Shown piece by piece: positions 30,772 through 40,918 of a stretch of DNA of 64,000 nt; the first letter of the stretch is position 1, and each line of letters starts with the position of its first letter. Where the stretch lies: positions 95,906 through 159,905 of the forward strand of contig NZ_AQXX01000141.1 in NCBI RefSeq assembly GCF_000376785.1, given 5' to 3'. The notes under the pieces were generated by a model. The model worked only from the letters and a program-made list of their open reading frames with translations. It was not told the DNA's origin and searched no databases. Origin of the DNA: Hahella ganghwensis DSM 17046 (GTDB lineage: Bacteria > Pseudomonadota > Gammaproteobacteria > Pseudomonadales > Oleiphilaceae). A program made the position numbers and the translations under genes.

Positions 30772-31230
30772 ATGGATATTCGTAAAGTAAAAAAGCTGAT
30801 TGAACTACTCGAAGAATCGGACATTGCGGAAATCGAAATCAAGGAAGGCGATGATTCAGTAAGAATTTCACGCAAATCCTCAGTTACCGCAGATCCTGTG
30901 TATGTCAGCGCCCCTCAGGCGGCCCCCAAGCCTGTTGCCGCAGCCGTTGAACCGGCAGCTGCCAGCTCAGCTGAACCAAGCCAGCCAGCTCTGAACGGGC
31001 ATGTCGTCAAATCCCCAATGGTGGGAACATTTTACCGTTCACCTTCACCAACAGCAGGAGCTTTTGTTGAAGTTGGCCAGCAAGTAAAAGCTGGCGATGT
31101 ACTTTGCATCGTAGAAGCAATGAAAATGATGAACCAGATCGAAGCAGACAAATCCGGCACCGTAGAGGCCATTCTGGTGGAAAACGGCCAACCGGTGGAA
31201 TTCGACCAGCCATTGTTCACCATTGTCTGA
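30772..31230 (+). CDS. accB: Acetyl-CoA carboxylase biotin carboxyl carrier protein
   Basis: Carrier subunit of acetyl-CoA carboxylase, the first committed step of fatty-acid synthesis. It has 152 residues: an N-terminal segment [20 protein letters not shown], an Ala/Pro-rich flexible linker (about 45-80), and a C-terminal biotinyl domain. Biotin is attached to the Lys of [12 protein letters not shown]. accC follows after 135 bases. Confidence 0.97.
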   Translation: MDIRKVKKLIELLEESDIAEIEIKEGDDSVRISRKSSVTADPVYVSAPQAAPKPVAAAVEPAAASSAEPSQPALNGHVVKSPMVGTFYRSPSPTAGAFVEVGQQVKAGDVLCIVEAMKMMNQIEADKSGTVEAILVENGQPVEFDQPLFTIV

Positions 31231-31365
31231 CTCTAAGCATCACGTCCGTTGGCAACAGTCCGAATTGATTCTTCACTGACTGCCACCGCAAAAACGGCCT
31301 ACGCTTCCACTAGATGATTAGCGGCGTGGGCCATGGAAAACGAAATTCTTACGAGTACATTGACC

Positions 31366-32706
31366 ATGTTGGAAAAAGTACTGATCGCGAACCGTGGCGA
31401 AATCGCCCTGAGAGTTTTGCGTGCCTGCAAGGAACTGGGTATCAGCACCGTTGCAGTCCATTCAAGTGTCGATCGTGATCTTATGCACGTTCGACTGGCA
31501 GATGAATCAGTGTGTATCGGCCCAAACAGCCCCACTGAAAGCTACCTCAACATCCCTGCCATTATTTCTGCAGCCGAAGTAACCGATACTGTTGGCATTC
31601 ACCCTGGATACGGCTTCCTGTCAGAGAATGCCGACTTTGCCGAGCAGTGCGAAAAGAGCGGTTTTGTTTTTATTGGCCCCCGCGCCGACACCATTCGTCT
31701 GATGGGGAACAAAGTCTCAGCCATCCAGGCCATGCGAAAAGCCGGAGTCCCCACCGTTCCCGGTTCCGACGGCCCCATTACAGATGACAATCAGCGTACT
31801 CTGGAAATTGCCCGTAAAATCGGTTACCCGGTCCTGATTAAAGCAGCATCAGGCGGTGGCGGCCGAGGAATGCAGGTGGTTAACAGTGAAGCGGCTCTGC
31901 TGAACGCCATCCACGTAACCCAGAGTGAAGCCAAAGCGGCTTTCGGCGATCCTACTGTATACCTGGAAAAATTCCTGGATCGTCCTCGTCACGTCGAAGT
32001 GCAGGTACTGGCCGATGGCCAGGGCAATGCTATTCACCTGGGTGACCGCGACTGCTCATTGCAGCGTCGCCACCAGAAAGTCATCGAGGAAGCCCCGGCA
32101 CCAGGCATTGATCCAGAAGCGCGGGAAAAGGTATTGAAAGCCTGTACAGACGCCTGTATCGATATCGGTTACCGAGGTGCAGGAACCTTTGAATTCCTGT
32201 ATCAGGATGGCAATTTCTATTTCATTGAAATGAACACCCGTGTTCAGGTTGAACACCCTGTTTCCGAGATGATTACAGGAGTGGATATTGTCAAAGAGCA
32301 GCTTCGCATAGCCAGTGGCATGCCACTGACTTTCAAGCAGGAAGATATTCTGTTTCGCGGCCATGCCGTTGAATGCCGAATCAACGCTGAAGATCCGCAA
32401 AAGTTCACTCCCAGCCCCGGAACCATACAACACTTCCATGCCCCCGGCGGAAATGGTGTACGTGTGGATTCACATCTGTACAGCGGTTACACCGTACCAC
32501 CGTACTACGATTCTCTGGTCGGAAAAGTGATCTGTTGGGGAATTGACCGCGACAACGCCATGGAACGTATGCATAATGCGCTCGAAGAAATGGTGGTAGA
32601 AGGGATCAAAACCAATATCCCTCTACATCGTCGTCTGGTGAGAGATTCCGGCTTCAGAAGCCAGAAGTTCACCATACATTACCTGGAAAAATTACTTAAG
32701 GATTAA
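31366..32706 (+). CDS. accC: Acetyl-CoA carboxylase, biotin carboxylase subunit
   Basis: ATP-grasp enzyme that carboxylates the biotin on AccB. The ATG at 31366 is preferred to 31333 because it gives the standard N-terminus [20 protein letters not shown] and 446 residues, close to E. coli (449). Key regions are [17 protein letters not shown], the glycine-rich ATP loop [29 protein letters not shown] and the active-site [14 protein letters not shown]. It is in an operon with accB and prmA. Confidence 0.97.
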   Translation: MLEKVLIANRGEIALRVLRACKELGISTVAVHSSVDRDLMHVRLADESVCIGPNSPTESYLNIPAIISAAEVTDTVGIHPGYGFLSENADFAEQCEKSGFVFIGPRADTIRLMGNKVSAIQAMRKAGVPTVPGSDGPITDDNQRTLEIARKIGYPVLIKAASGGGGRGMQVVNSEAALLNAIHVTQSEAKAAFGDPTVYLEKFLDRPRHVEVQVLADGQGNAIHLGDRDCSLQRRHQKVIEEAPAPGIDPEAREKVLKACTDACIDIGYRGAGTFEFLYQDGNFYFIEMNTRVQVEHPVSEMITGVDIVKEQLRIASGMPLTFKQEDILFRGHAVECRINAEDPQKFTPSPGTIQHFHAPGGNGVRVDSHLYSGYTVPPYYDSLVGKVICWGIDRDNAMERMHNALEEMVVEGIKTNIPLHRRLVRDSGFRSQKFTIHYLEKLLKD

Positions 32707-32707
32707 C

Positions 32708-33589
32708 ATGAGCTGGCTACAGGTAACTGTTGCTGCAAGTGATGACACTGCTGAATATATAGAAGGGCTTCTGGAAGATATTGGAGCCCTGTCCATTACG
32801 ATGGTCGACGCCCACGATGATCCCGTCCTGGAGCCAGACCTTGGAACAACACCGTTGTGGTCCAGCACCCAGGTGGTTGCCCTATTCAGTGCCGATATTG
32901 ACCGGGAACTGGTCAGGTCGCATCTTGAGCAGCATCAGATACCTTATGACGCCACTCATTGTGAAATCATTGAAGACCGCGATTGGGAGCGGGAGTGGAT
33001 GACCCATTTCCAGCCCATGCAATTCGGAAAAAGGTTATGGATTTGCCCAAGTTGGCAACCACCTGAAAATCCGGACGCGGTCAACCTTCTGCTGGACCCG
33101 GGACTTGCCTTTGGCACCGGCACCCATCCTACCACAGCACTTTGCCTGGAATGGCTGGACAGCCAGCACCTGCAAGAAAAAAGTATTCTGGACTTTGGTT
33201 GCGGTTCAGGCGTACTGGCCATTGCAGGTCTGCTATTAGGTGCCAATGCCGCAGTGGGTACAGATATTGACCCCCAGGCCCTGGATGCCAGTCTGGACAA
33301 TGCTGAGCGTAACGGCGTTGAGGAGCGGCTGAGCCTTTACCTCCCTGACCAGTTACCGCCGATGTCTGCCGATATTATTGTGGCCAACATTCTCGCCAAC
33401 CCTCTCATAGGTCTGGCACCGACTCTGGCTGGACTGATTCGCGTAGACGGAGCTATTGCCCTGTCCGGAATTCTCAGGGAACAGGAGCATGACGTCAGAT
33501 CGGCATACGAGGTCTTCTTCGATCTGGAGCCAACCCAGTACAAAGAGGACTGGGTGCTTATCAGCGGAAAACGCCGCACCGGTATCTGA
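32708..33589 (+). CDS. prmA: Ribosomal protein L11 methyltransferase
   Basis: S-adenosylmethionine-dependent enzyme that trimethylates ribosomal protein L11. It has 293 residues. The N-terminal ferredoxin-like substrate-recognition domain begins [20 protein letters not shown]. The linker contains [20 protein letters not shown], and the SAM motif is [20 protein letters not shown], with VANILANPL as the catalytic-side motif. The AAGGA ribosome binding site is formed by the last codons of accC, and the genes are one base apart, so they are translationally linked. Confidence 0.97.
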   Translation: MSWLQVTVAASDDTAEYIEGLLEDIGALSITMVDAHDDPVLEPDLGTTPLWSSTQVVALFSADIDRELVRSHLEQHQIPYDATHCEIIEDRDWEREWMTHFQPMQFGKRLWICPSWQPPENPDAVNLLLDPGLAFGTGTHPTTALCLEWLDSQHLQEKSILDFGCGSGVLAIAGLLLGANAAVGTDIDPQALDASLDNAERNGVEERLSLYLPDQLPPMSADIIVANILANPLIGLAPTLAGLIRVDGAIALSGILREQEHDVRSAYEVFFDLEPTQYKEDWVLISGKRRTGI

Positions 33590-33834
33590 CCTGACGGAAC
33601 TGCAGGGAACGCAGGAGAACATGAAATTAATCAGGCGGGGAGACATTCTCCCTGTCACCAAGTATTAAAGATCAAATACTTGCAAAACTTCTATCTTTCA
33701 TTCATGTTTAAACTGTTCTTTCCCGCCGAGTGCGCAGCAAGCTTTCACAATTCGAATCCATATTGGTTTCTGCCCACCGGTCGAGAATGGTTATCTTATT
33801 GTACCCATTTGATAGTTAATCTCCGGAGGCTTCA

Positions 33835-35175
33835 TTGTTAACCCGTTGTCCACATTGTTCTGCCAGCTTCAGGGTTTCCGATGCACAATTACAGGCCGCC
33901 CGCGGCAAAGTCAGATGCGGCGCCTGTATGAAGGTTTTCAATGCCTCCGAACACTTAATGTCAGATGATCCGGTATCCTCTTCAACAGATGCATCCGGCC
34001 AGCAGCCTCCTGCCAGAAAATCCACCCCAGACACAGCCGCTAGAAAAAGTAACACCTCAAGCATTATCTCTGGCGACAATATCTTTGCCGATACAGACTT
34101 TGACACCAATGACTTTGAAACCCAAGACAGTGATGACATTCTGGATGAACTGACCAAGGCTTTGACAGCGGCCGGGGACGATTCTGATGACGAGCTGATC
34201 TTTCAGGACGATCCAGACCAGGATCAGGAAGAAGAGGGATACTCAGGCGGGCTGCTCGACGAAAGCGAGCTGAGTGACAGCTTCCGCGACCTGGAAAAGC
34301 CAGAGGAAAGAAAGAGCTTCGAATTTGAAGACGACGAGGATGATGAGAGCACCAGTACCGATGAAAGTTGGGCAGAGCAGATGTTGCGCGAACTGGAGAA
34401 ACCAGCTTCACCGCAGCCACCCCCCGAACCTCCACGTTCTGCCAGCCCCCCCTTGTCCAAACCGTCTCAAAGTCAGACAAGCCCTCTGGAGATTCAGGAT
34501 CATACCTCTCCGGCCGGAACAGCCGCGCCACAACCAAAACCAGCTTCCACAACTCCGCCTCCACCACAGCCAGATCCTATGGCGGCATCCATTCGCGCAG
34601 AAAGAGATAATCCCTATCACACACTCCGCGCAGACCCCATCAGTGTCAAATCATCGGGGCCTGAGATAGATCATGGATCGAACTGGTACCGAACAGCATT
34701 CTGGAGCCTGGCCATCATCTCCCTCGTAGTCTTCCTGGTATTACAACTGGCCTGGTTTCATTTTGACAAACTGGCCCGCTACGACCAACTAAGACCAATT
34801 TACGCGAAAGCTTGTGATGTTCTCGGATGTACCCTGCCCTCTCTGTATGATATTGGGAAAATTAAGAGCCAGAACCTGGTGGTCCGCAGCCATCCGCTGG
34901 TAAACAAAGCACTGATCATTGACGCCATCATTATCAATCAGGCGACATTCGAGCAACCGTTTCCCGACATCTCGCTGAATTTTTCAGATATCAACGACGC
35001 TGTTGTTGCCCAACGCCGATTCACCCCTCCTGAATATTTGTCTGGGGAAGCAAAGGGCATGACCGTCATGCCACCCAATGTGCCCGTCCATATAGCACTT
35101 GAAATCCTTGATCCAGGCAAAGAAGCCGTCAACTATACACTCGACTTTATTGCCACCTACGAGGCAGATAAATAA
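33835..35175 (+). CDS. Zinc-ribbon and DUF3426 membrane protein
   Basis: Single-pass membrane protein of 446 residues. The start is TTG, supported by GGAGG five bases upstream and by the zinc ribbon starting at once: MLTRCPHCSASFRVSD and VRCGACMKVF (two CxxC knuckles of the MJ0042 type). Residues about 60-280 form a long acidic, then Pro/Ser/Gln-rich linker. One membrane helix (SLAIISLVVFLVLQLAWFHF) lies near residues 291-310, followed by the DUF3426 domain (about 315-440), probably periplasmic. It occupies the conserved place between prmA and dusB. Function unknown. Confidence 0.85.
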   Translation: MLTRCPHCSASFRVSDAQLQAARGKVRCGACMKVFNASEHLMSDDPVSSSTDASGQQPPARKSTPDTAARKSNTSSIISGDNIFADTDFDTNDFETQDSDDILDELTKALTAAGDDSDDELIFQDDPDQDQEEEGYSGGLLDESELSDSFRDLEKPEERKSFEFEDDEDDESTSTDESWAEQMLRELEKPASPQPPPEPPRSASPPLSKPSQSQTSPLEIQDHTSPAGTAAPQPKPASTTPPPPQPDPMAASIRAERDNPYHTLRADPISVKSSGPEIDHGSNWYRTAFWSLAIISLVVFLVLQLAWFHFDKLARYDQLRPIYAKACDVLGCTLPSLYDIGKIKSQNLVVRSHPLVNKALIIDAIIINQATFEQPFPDISLNFSDINDAVVAQRRFTPPEYLSGEAKGMTVMPPNVPVHIALEILDPGKEAVNYTLDFIATYEADK

Positions 35176-35190
35176 TCTCAAATCCGCCTC

Positions 35191-35213
35191 GGTCCCGCCT
35201 TTTTGGCGGGGCC
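35191..35213. repeat. GC-rich hairpin after the DUF3426 gene
   Basis: GGTCCCGCC and GGCGGGGCC pair (one G-T) around a TTTTT loop, 15 bases past the stop codon. The T run is in the loop and not after the stem, so terminator function is doubtful. Confidence 0.4.
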
Positions 35214-35224
35214 AAAGCCTCCAA

Positions 35225-35253
35225 TTGATTAAATTTAGCCCTGACGGGATAAA
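35225..35253 (+). promoter_or_regulatory. Possible dusB-fis promoter
   Basis: TTGATT (35225-35230), 17 bases and GATAAA (35248-35253) give a weak sigma-70 match. An A/T-rich stretch follows. It lies about 180 bases before dusB. In E. coli the dusB-fis promoter is growth-rate controlled; nothing here proves this. Confidence 0.3.
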
Positions 35254-35432
35254 AAATACTCTATTTTTTAAATTTCAAGTCTTTTCCGTCCCCCATCATC
35301 TGAGTATCATAGGCACCCCTATTCAGGGCGAACATTTTTTAAACACCTGACATTACTCATGGCCTGATCTTTACTTCAGGCTTTGTTGATTTGTCGAAAG
35401 ATACTGATCCGGGCACAGACGAATACACCCCC

Positions 35433-36422
35433 ATGCAAATCGGACCTTACCAATTGCGTAACAATCTGATTCTCGCACCTATGGCAGGTGTTACGGATCG
35501 CCCTTTCAGACAACTATGTCGCTCATTGGGCGCCGGGTTGGCCGTATCAGAAATGATGGCAGCGAATCCAGACCTTAGAAATACCCGCAAATCCAGATTG
35601 CGGATGGACCACACGGGGGAAGAAGCTCCCATCGCGGTACAAATAGCCGGAGGTGATCCTGAAATGCTGGCGGCAGCCGCCCGATACAATCAGGAACACG
35701 GCGCCCAGATTATTGATATTAATATGGGATGTCCTGCGAAGAAGGTTTGTAACAAAGCCGCCGGATCGGCTTTGCTTAAGGATGAAGATCTGGTCAGGGA
35801 TATTTTGACCGCTGTGGTAAAGGCTGTTGATGTGCCTGTTACCCTGAAAATCAGAACTGGCTGGAGCCCGGAGAAGCGCAACGGTATCACCGTTGCCAGG
35901 ATGGCGGAAGAGTGTGGCATTCAATCACTCGCCGTTCACGGCCGTACCCGGGAATGCAAATACATGGGTCATGCAGAATACGACACAATTGCCCAGATCA
36001 AGCAAAGTGTCTCCATCCCGGTTATTGCCAATGGTGATATCACCTCTCCGCTTCAGGCTAAAAAAGTACTGGACTACACCCAGGCTGACGGCATTATGCT
36101 GGGCCGTGCAGCTCAAGGACGCCCCTGGATTTTTCGGGAAATCGAACATTACCTGCTTACGCAACAGTTTTTACCGGAGCCGTCTCATCAGGAGATTCGA
36201 CTCATTTTGATCGGGCACATTATTGATTTGCATGCGTTTTATGGCCCTGTCCAGGGTGCCAGAATCGCACGCAAACATGTCGGGTGGTATCTCGACAGTG
36301 CCTGTATCGGAGCAGAATTTAAATCGCAATTTAACCGTATAGACGACGCTCAGGCACAATTAGATGCCATTGATAGTTTTTTTGAGCGCCTGTCGAAAGA
36401 AGGAGAGGAAATCGCAGCATGA
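35433..36422 (+). CDS. dusB: tRNA-dihydrouridine synthase B
   Basis: FMN enzyme that reduces uridine 17 in the D-loop of tRNA. The ATG at 35433 ([20 protein letters not shown]) is preferred to the in-frame TTG at 35391, since it matches the usual N-terminus and gives 329 residues, close to E. coli (321). [20 protein letters not shown] carries the catalytic Cys, and [18 protein letters not shown] and IANGDITS are FMN/tRNA-site motifs. The last codons overlap fis by four bases (ATGA). Confidence 0.95.
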   Translation: MQIGPYQLRNNLILAPMAGVTDRPFRQLCRSLGAGLAVSEMMAANPDLRNTRKSRLRMDHTGEEAPIAVQIAGGDPEMLAAAARYNQEHGAQIIDINMGCPAKKVCNKAAGSALLKDEDLVRDILTAVVKAVDVPVTLKIRTGWSPEKRNGITVARMAEECGIQSLAVHGRTRECKYMGHAEYDTIAQIKQSVSIPVIANGDITSPLQAKKVLDYTQADGIMLGRAAQGRPWIFREIEHYLLTQQFLPEPSHQEIRLILIGHIIDLHAFYGPVQGARIARKHVGWYLDSACIGAEFKSQFNRIDDAQAQLDAIDSFFERLSKEGEEIAA

Positions 36423-36709
36423 CTACAGAGAGCTTTGCCACACCAGAAGCGCCACTTCAGGTTGAAAAATCCACCGCAGATACTATGACTCTCCGTGACA
36501 GCGTTGAGCAGGCATTAGAAAATTACTTCACCCAACTGGATGGTGCTCCGGTCAAAGATGTCTACAACATGGTGCTTTCTGAAGTCGAAGCTCCCCTACT
36601 GGAGCAGGTACTGAAGTATACCCGTAATAACCAGACCAAAGCTTCCGTACTGCTTGGTCTTAACCGCGGCACCCTGCGCAAGAAGCTGAAACAGTACGGC
36701 TTGCTCTAA
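36419..36709 (+). CDS. fis: DNA-binding protein Fis
   Basis: Nucleoid protein that bends DNA and activates rRNA and many other promoters. It has 96 residues, near the usual 98. The C-terminal helix-turn-helix ([20 protein letters not shown]) is almost invariant, and the N-terminal half carries the dimerisation helices ([20 protein letters not shown]). It is translationally coupled to dusB through an ATGA overlap, the arrangement typical of gammaproteobacteria. Confidence 0.98.
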   Translation: MTTESFATPEAPLQVEKSTADTMTLRDSVEQALENYFTQLDGAPVKDVYNMVLSEVEAPLLEQVLKYTRNNQTKASVLLGLNRGTLRKKLKQYGLL

Positions 36710-36755
36710 TAAACAGGCGGTCGTCGACTAGACTTATCATCTTCATTGAATCAAG

Positions 36756-36778
36756 AGAGGGCTTAAAGCCCTCTTTTT
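36756..36778 (+). terminator. Intrinsic terminator of dusB-fis
   Basis: AGAGGGC and GCCCTCT form a 7-bp stem with TTAAA loop, followed directly by TTTT. It lies 47 bases after fis and 25 bases before purH. Confidence 0.9.
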
Positions 36779-36802
36779 GCTTAAACAAGAGACCTGCAGA
36801 CC

Positions 36803-38380
36803 ATGACCAGTTCTGACTCAGTCAAAATCAAACGCGCCCTTCTTAGCGTTTCCAATAAAACCAATATTATTGAATTTGCCCGCTCGCTGGCCGACCAGGG
36901 TGTCGAGCTATTGTCCACCGGCGGCACCTACAAAATGTTGAAGGAAGCCTCCATCAACGTAAGAGAAGTCTCTGACTATACTGGCTTTCCGGAAATGATG
37001 GATGGAAGAGTCAAAACGCTTCATCCAAAAGTACACGGAGGCATTCTGGGCCGCCGCGGTCAGGATGACGCGATCATGGCTGAGCATGGAATTGACCAGA
37101 TTGACCTGGTAGTGGTCAACCTCTACCCCTTCGAGGCCACTGTCGCCAACCCGGATTGCCAGTTGGCGGATGCTATTGAGAACATTGACATTGGCGGCCC
37201 CACCATGGTGCGTTCTGCCGCTAAAAACCACAAAGATGTGGCTATCGTCGTGAACCCTTCAGACTATGACGAACTCCTGCAGGAGCTGAATAGTAATCAG
37301 GGGCAGTTAAGCCATGCCACCCGTTTTAATCTGGCAGTAAAGGCCTTTGAACATACGGCAGCCTATGACGGCGCCATTGCCAACTATCTGGGCAAAAAAG
37401 TTCTGGCGGAAGAAACCCGCTACCCTCGCACGCTCAACCAGCAGTTCGCCAAGGTACAGGACCTAAGATACGGTGAAAACCCGCATCAGACGGCAGCTTT
37501 CTACGTGGAGCAAAATGCCACAGAGGCGTCAGTATCAACCGCCAAACAACTGCAGGGTAAAGAACTATCCTACAACAATATCGCCGACACCGACGCAGCT
37601 CTTGAATGCGTCAAACCCTTTGCCGACCCAGCCTGCGTTATCGTCAAGCACGCCAACCCATGCGGCGTTGCCATCGGTGCGGATCTGAAACAGGCATATG
37701 ACCTGGCGTTCGCGACTGATCCAACCTCAGCTTTCGGAGGCATTATCGCTTTCAACCGTGAGTTGGACGAAGCTACCGCTAAAGCAATTGTCGAGCGCCA
37801 GTTTGTTGAGGTAATTATCGCGCCACGTATTCAAGAAGCAGCTCGCGCTGCCGTCGCAGCCAAACCCAATGTCAGACTGCTCGAATGTGGTGATTTCGAT
37901 GGCGAGCGTCTCGCTGCCTTTGATTTCAAACGCGTAACTGGCGGCCTTCTGGTTCAGGACCGTGACCTGGGTATGGTCAATATGGAAGCGCTGACCATGG
38001 CAACAGAACGTTCTCCCACCGAACAAGAGCTCAGTGACCTGCTGTTTGCCTGGGAAGTTGCCAAGTTTGTAAAATCCAACGCCATCGTCTATGCCAAAAG
38101 CGGACGTACTATCGGTATTGGTGCAGGACAAATGAGTCGCGTCTACAGCGCAAAAATTGCGGGAATCAAGGCCGCCGACGAGAACCTGGAAGTTAAAGGA
38201 TCGGTAATGGCCTCGGATGCATTCTTCCCATTCCGCGACAGTGTAGATGCCGCTGCTGCTGCAGGTATCACGGCAATCATTCAGCCTGGCGGCTCCATGC
38301 GTGACCAGGAAGTCATCGACGCTGCCAACGAGCACGGCATTGCCATGGTATTTACCGGCATGCGCCATTTCCGTCACTAA
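36803..38380 (+). CDS. purH: Bifunctional AICAR formyltransferase / IMP cyclohydrolase
   Basis: Carries out the last two steps of purine synthesis, from AICAR to FAICAR to IMP. It has 525 residues. The N-terminal cyclohydrolase (MGS-like) domain covers about 1-200 ([46 protein letters not shown]). The transformylase domain includes [14 protein letters not shown] and the catalytic [11 protein letters not shown]. The C-terminus [20 protein letters not shown] is typical. purD follows after 25 bases. Confidence 0.98.
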   Translation: MTSSDSVKIKRALLSVSNKTNIIEFARSLADQGVELLSTGGTYKMLKEASINVREVSDYTGFPEMMDGRVKTLHPKVHGGILGRRGQDDAIMAEHGIDQIDLVVVNLYPFEATVANPDCQLADAIENIDIGGPTMVRSAAKNHKDVAIVVNPSDYDELLQELNSNQGQLSHATRFNLAVKAFEHTAAYDGAIANYLGKKVLAEETRYPRTLNQQFAKVQDLRYGENPHQTAAFYVEQNATEASVSTAKQLQGKELSYNNIADTDAALECVKPFADPACVIVKHANPCGVAIGADLKQAYDLAFATDPTSAFGGIIAFNRELDEATAKAIVERQFVEVIIAPRIQEAARAAVAAKPNVRLLECGDFDGERLAAFDFKRVTGGLLVQDRDLGMVNMEALTMATERSPTEQELSDLLFAWEVAKFVKSNAIVYAKSGRTIGIGAGQMSRVYSAKIAGIKAADENLEVKGSVMASDAFFPFRDSVDAAAAAGITAIIQPGGSMRDQEVIDAANEHGIAMVFTGMRHFRH

Positions 38381-38405
38381 ACGCCCCCCGGGTTAAGGAA
38401 TCACT

Positions 38406-39698
38406 ATGAATATTCTGGTCATCGGCAGCGGCGGGCGAGAACACGCTCTGGCCTGGAAGGCTGCCCAGGCTGATTATGTCAGCAAAGTATTTGTCGCTCC
38501 GGGCAATGCAGGCACTGCACTGGAAAACAAACTTGAGAACGTTGATATCGATGTTCTGGATTTTGACAAACTGGTGGATTTTGCCAAACAAAATCAGATC
38601 GAATTGACCATTGTGGGTCCTGAAGCTCCTCTGGTTGAGGGCGTGGTAGACCGCTTCCGGTCTGAGCAACTATGTATCTTTGGCCCCAGTAGGGGCGCAG
38701 CACAGCTGGAAGGCTCCAAGGCATTCACCAAGGACTTTCTGGCTCGCCACAACATTCCAACAGCTCAGTACAAGAACTTCACCGAAATTGAACCAGCCCT
38801 GGAATATGTACGCCAACAGGGTGCGCCAATTGTGGTGAAAGCAGACGGACTCGCTGCCGGTAAAGGTGTCATTGTGGCGATGACTCTGGAAGATGCAGAA
38901 GCCGCTATCAAAGACATGCTGGCCGGCAATAAGTTTGGCGATGCAGGACACCGGGTAGTGATCGAGGAATTTCTGGAAGGCGAGGAAGCGAGCTTTATCG
39001 TCATGGTTGACGGCAAGAATGTCCTCCCGATGGCCACCAGTCAGGACCATAAACGAGTCGGCGATGGCGACACAGGCCCTAATACCGGTGGCATGGGCGC
39101 CTACTCTCCCGCCCCGGTGGTTACCGCCGAGGTGCATCAGAGAATCATGGATGAAGTCATCTATCCAACAGTCCAGGGCATGGCCTCAGAGGGTAATGAC
39201 TACGTAGGGTTCCTTTACGCCGGATTGATGATCACGGCAGACGGTACTCCCAAAGTTATCGAGTACAACTGCCGTTTTGGCGATCCTGAGACTCAACCCA
39301 TTATGCTGCGGATGAAATCCGACCTGGTAAAACTCTGTATGGCAGCAACAAAAGGCCAACTGGATCAGGAATCCTCAGAGTGGGACTCCAGAGCCGCTCT
39401 GGGCGTCGTTCTGGCGGCAGGTGGCTATCCGGACAGCTATGCCAAAGGTAGCGTTATCAGCGGCCTGACAGAAGCCGCCAGGCTCCCTGGCAAAGTGTTT
39501 CACGCTGGCACCAAGCTGGCAAATGAAGACGTCACCACCAGCGGAGGACGCGTTCTGTGCACCACTGCTCTGGGCAATACTGTTTCAGAAGCGCAGAAGA
39601 ACGCCTATGCTCTTGCCCGTCATATCAGTTGGGACGGTGCCTTCTACCGCAACGATATCGGCTACCGCGCCATCGCCAGAGAGCAGAATGAAAGCTAA
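38406..39698 (+). CDS. purD: Phosphoribosylamine--glycine ligase
   Basis: ATP-grasp enzyme making glycinamide ribonucleotide, the second step of purine synthesis. It has 430 residues. MNILVIGSGGREHALAWKAA is the standard N-terminus. The ATP-grasp core includes PIVVKADGLAAGKGVIVA and the metal-binding YNCRFGDPETQPIM; QDHKRVGDGDTGPNTGGMGA is the family signature. It forms a two-gene operon with purH. Confidence 0.98.
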   Translation: MNILVIGSGGREHALAWKAAQADYVSKVFVAPGNAGTALENKLENVDIDVLDFDKLVDFAKQNQIELTIVGPEAPLVEGVVDRFRSEQLCIFGPSRGAAQLEGSKAFTKDFLARHNIPTAQYKNFTEIEPALEYVRQQGAPIVVKADGLAAGKGVIVAMTLEDAEAAIKDMLAGNKFGDAGHRVVIEEFLEGEEASFIVMVDGKNVLPMATSQDHKRVGDGDTGPNTGGMGAYSPAPVVTAEVHQRIMDEVIYPTVQGMASEGNDYVGFLYAGLMITADGTPKVIEYNCRFGDPETQPIMLRMKSDLVKLCMAATKGQLDQESSEWDSRAALGVVLAAGGYPDSYAKGSVISGLTEAARLPGKVFHAGTKLANEDVTTSGGRVLCTTALGNTVSEAQKNAYALARHISWDGAFYRNDIGYRAIAREQNES

Positions 39699-39723
39699 GT
39701 CGTCACCGGCATAATTGAACAAG

Positions 39724-39750
39724 GGCAGCCGCAAAGTGCTGCCTTTTTTT
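39724..39750 (+). terminator. Intrinsic terminator of purHD
   Basis: GGCAGC and GCTGCC form a stem around 8 bases, followed by seven T. It lies 25 bases after the purD stop, in the space where purD converges with the minus-strand lipoprotein gene. Confidence 0.9.
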
Positions 39751-39758
39751 ATCTCAAA

Positions 39759-40271
39759 TCATCCCTCAGAAGTATCTTCAAAATTCCCCTGAAATTCCTG
39801 ACGCTCTTTGACTTCCTTAAGTAATCGGGCCACAACACAATCGTGCGTACCGGGAAAGTCATCCCGAATCGTTTGTAGATACTCTTCTGCGATTTCATAG
39901 TTGCTTTCCCGACGCCTCATATAGGCAACGGCCACATGATACAGAGCATGAGAGCGAACCTGATCTGTCTGCTCCGGGTCATTGTATATTTCCATCAGCA
40001 TTTTAAGGGCAGCATCCAACCCATAGGGAGGCCGGCTCTTGGCATATTCGACGATCTTGGGACTTACTTCATACTCATTTCTAGGGCAATCAGAACCAGC
40101 CCAATCCTTCTGATATTTTTCATAGCCATCTTCCATGGCGTGAACAAAAGCATGCTTTTGTTTGGTTCTTTCTATGATCGCCACATCCGCCACCCCCACG
40201 GCGGCAGAATAAAAACAGCCACTGAGGAAGAGGCAGATCAGCCCCATTCCGACATAAGTCATTTTTTTCAC
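39759..40271 (-). CDS. Tetratricopeptide-like lipoprotein, function unknown
   Basis: Predicted lipoprotein of 170 residues. The GTG at 40271 is chosen over the longer opening because AGGGA lies 8 bases upstream and a lipoprotein signal follows at once (KKMTYVGMGLICLFLSGC, lipobox LSGC). The mature part is helical; YEKYQKDWAGSDCPRNEYEV and ALYHVAVAYMRRRESNYEIA resemble Sel1/TPR-type helix pairs, though no repeat is well formed. Two Cys (in GSDCPR and THDCVV) could form a disulfide. It converges on purD and is divergent from the GAF gene. I do not recognise the family. Confidence 0.7.
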   Translation of the reverse strand: MKKMTYVGMGLICLFLSGCFYSAAVGVADVAIIERTKQKHAFVHAMEDGYEKYQKDWAGSDCPRNEYEVSPKIVEYAKSRPPYGLDAALKMLMEIYNDPEQTDQVRSHALYHVAVAYMRRRESNYEIAEEYLQTIRDDFPGTHDCVVARLLKEVKERQEFQGNFEDTSEG

Positions 40272-40385
40272 TAAACTTCCCTCGGTATTTTTAGTCCGGC
40301 AAGGCATTATAGGGGCGACGATTAACCAGTGCCTTTGCCATATGCGTTCACCTGAGGCACGAGATTTATCCACCAGAGGTTTTAC

Positions 40386-40895
40386 GTGTTTACTTCACTC
40401 TCCCGCGACGCCAGCGTTCAAGAAAAACTCGGTCATTATCAGGAAACTCTGAAGATTATTCAGCATCTCATCGCAGAAGAAATGGATTGGATCACAATTC
40501 TGTCTACTGTGTGTTGCGAGCTACATCAGAGATTTGAGTATTTTCACTGGACGGGATTCTATCGTGTTGTCCAACCGGCACTAATGAAAGCCGGCCCATA
40601 TCAAGATGGTCATGGGTGCCTGACGATTCCTTTTCATCGTGGCGTATGTGGTGCGGCAGCCACTGCGGAAAAAACACAGTTGGTGAAGGACGTAAACGCA
40701 ATAACGGATCACATTGCCTGCTCCTCCACCACTCAAAGTGAAATCGTAGTACCTGTTTTCAATAAAAATAATGACGTCATCGCTGTTCTCGATATTGATT
40801 CTGACTATCCCGCCGCATTTGACAGGACAGATCAGGATCAACTCGAAACATTGGCGAAAATGCTGAAGGAAAAAGCTCCCAACCTGCCGGATTGA
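40386..40895 (+). CDS. GAF-domain protein, probable free methionine-(R)-sulfoxide reductase
   Basis: Cytoplasmic single-domain GAF protein of 169 residues. The order of features, FHWTGFYRV, GCLTIPFHRGVCGAAA, DHIACSSTTQSEIVVPVFN and AVLDIDSDYPAAFDRTDQD, matches the fRMsr (YebR-like) family, which reduces free L-methionine-(R)-sulfoxide. The three expected cysteines are present (in HGC, GVC and IAC). The start is GTG, with AGAGG 6 bases upstream. It stands alone between two minus-strand genes. Confidence 0.82.
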   Translation: MFTSLSRDASVQEKLGHYQETLKIIQHLIAEEMDWITILSTVCCELHQRFEYFHWTGFYRVVQPALMKAGPYQDGHGCLTIPFHRGVCGAAATAEKTQLVKDVNAITDHIACSSTTQSEIVVPVFNKNNDVIAVLDIDSDYPAAFDRTDQDQLETLAKMLKEKAPNLPD

Positions 40896-40918
40896 GAGCT
40901 CAATCAAAAAACCAGTTC

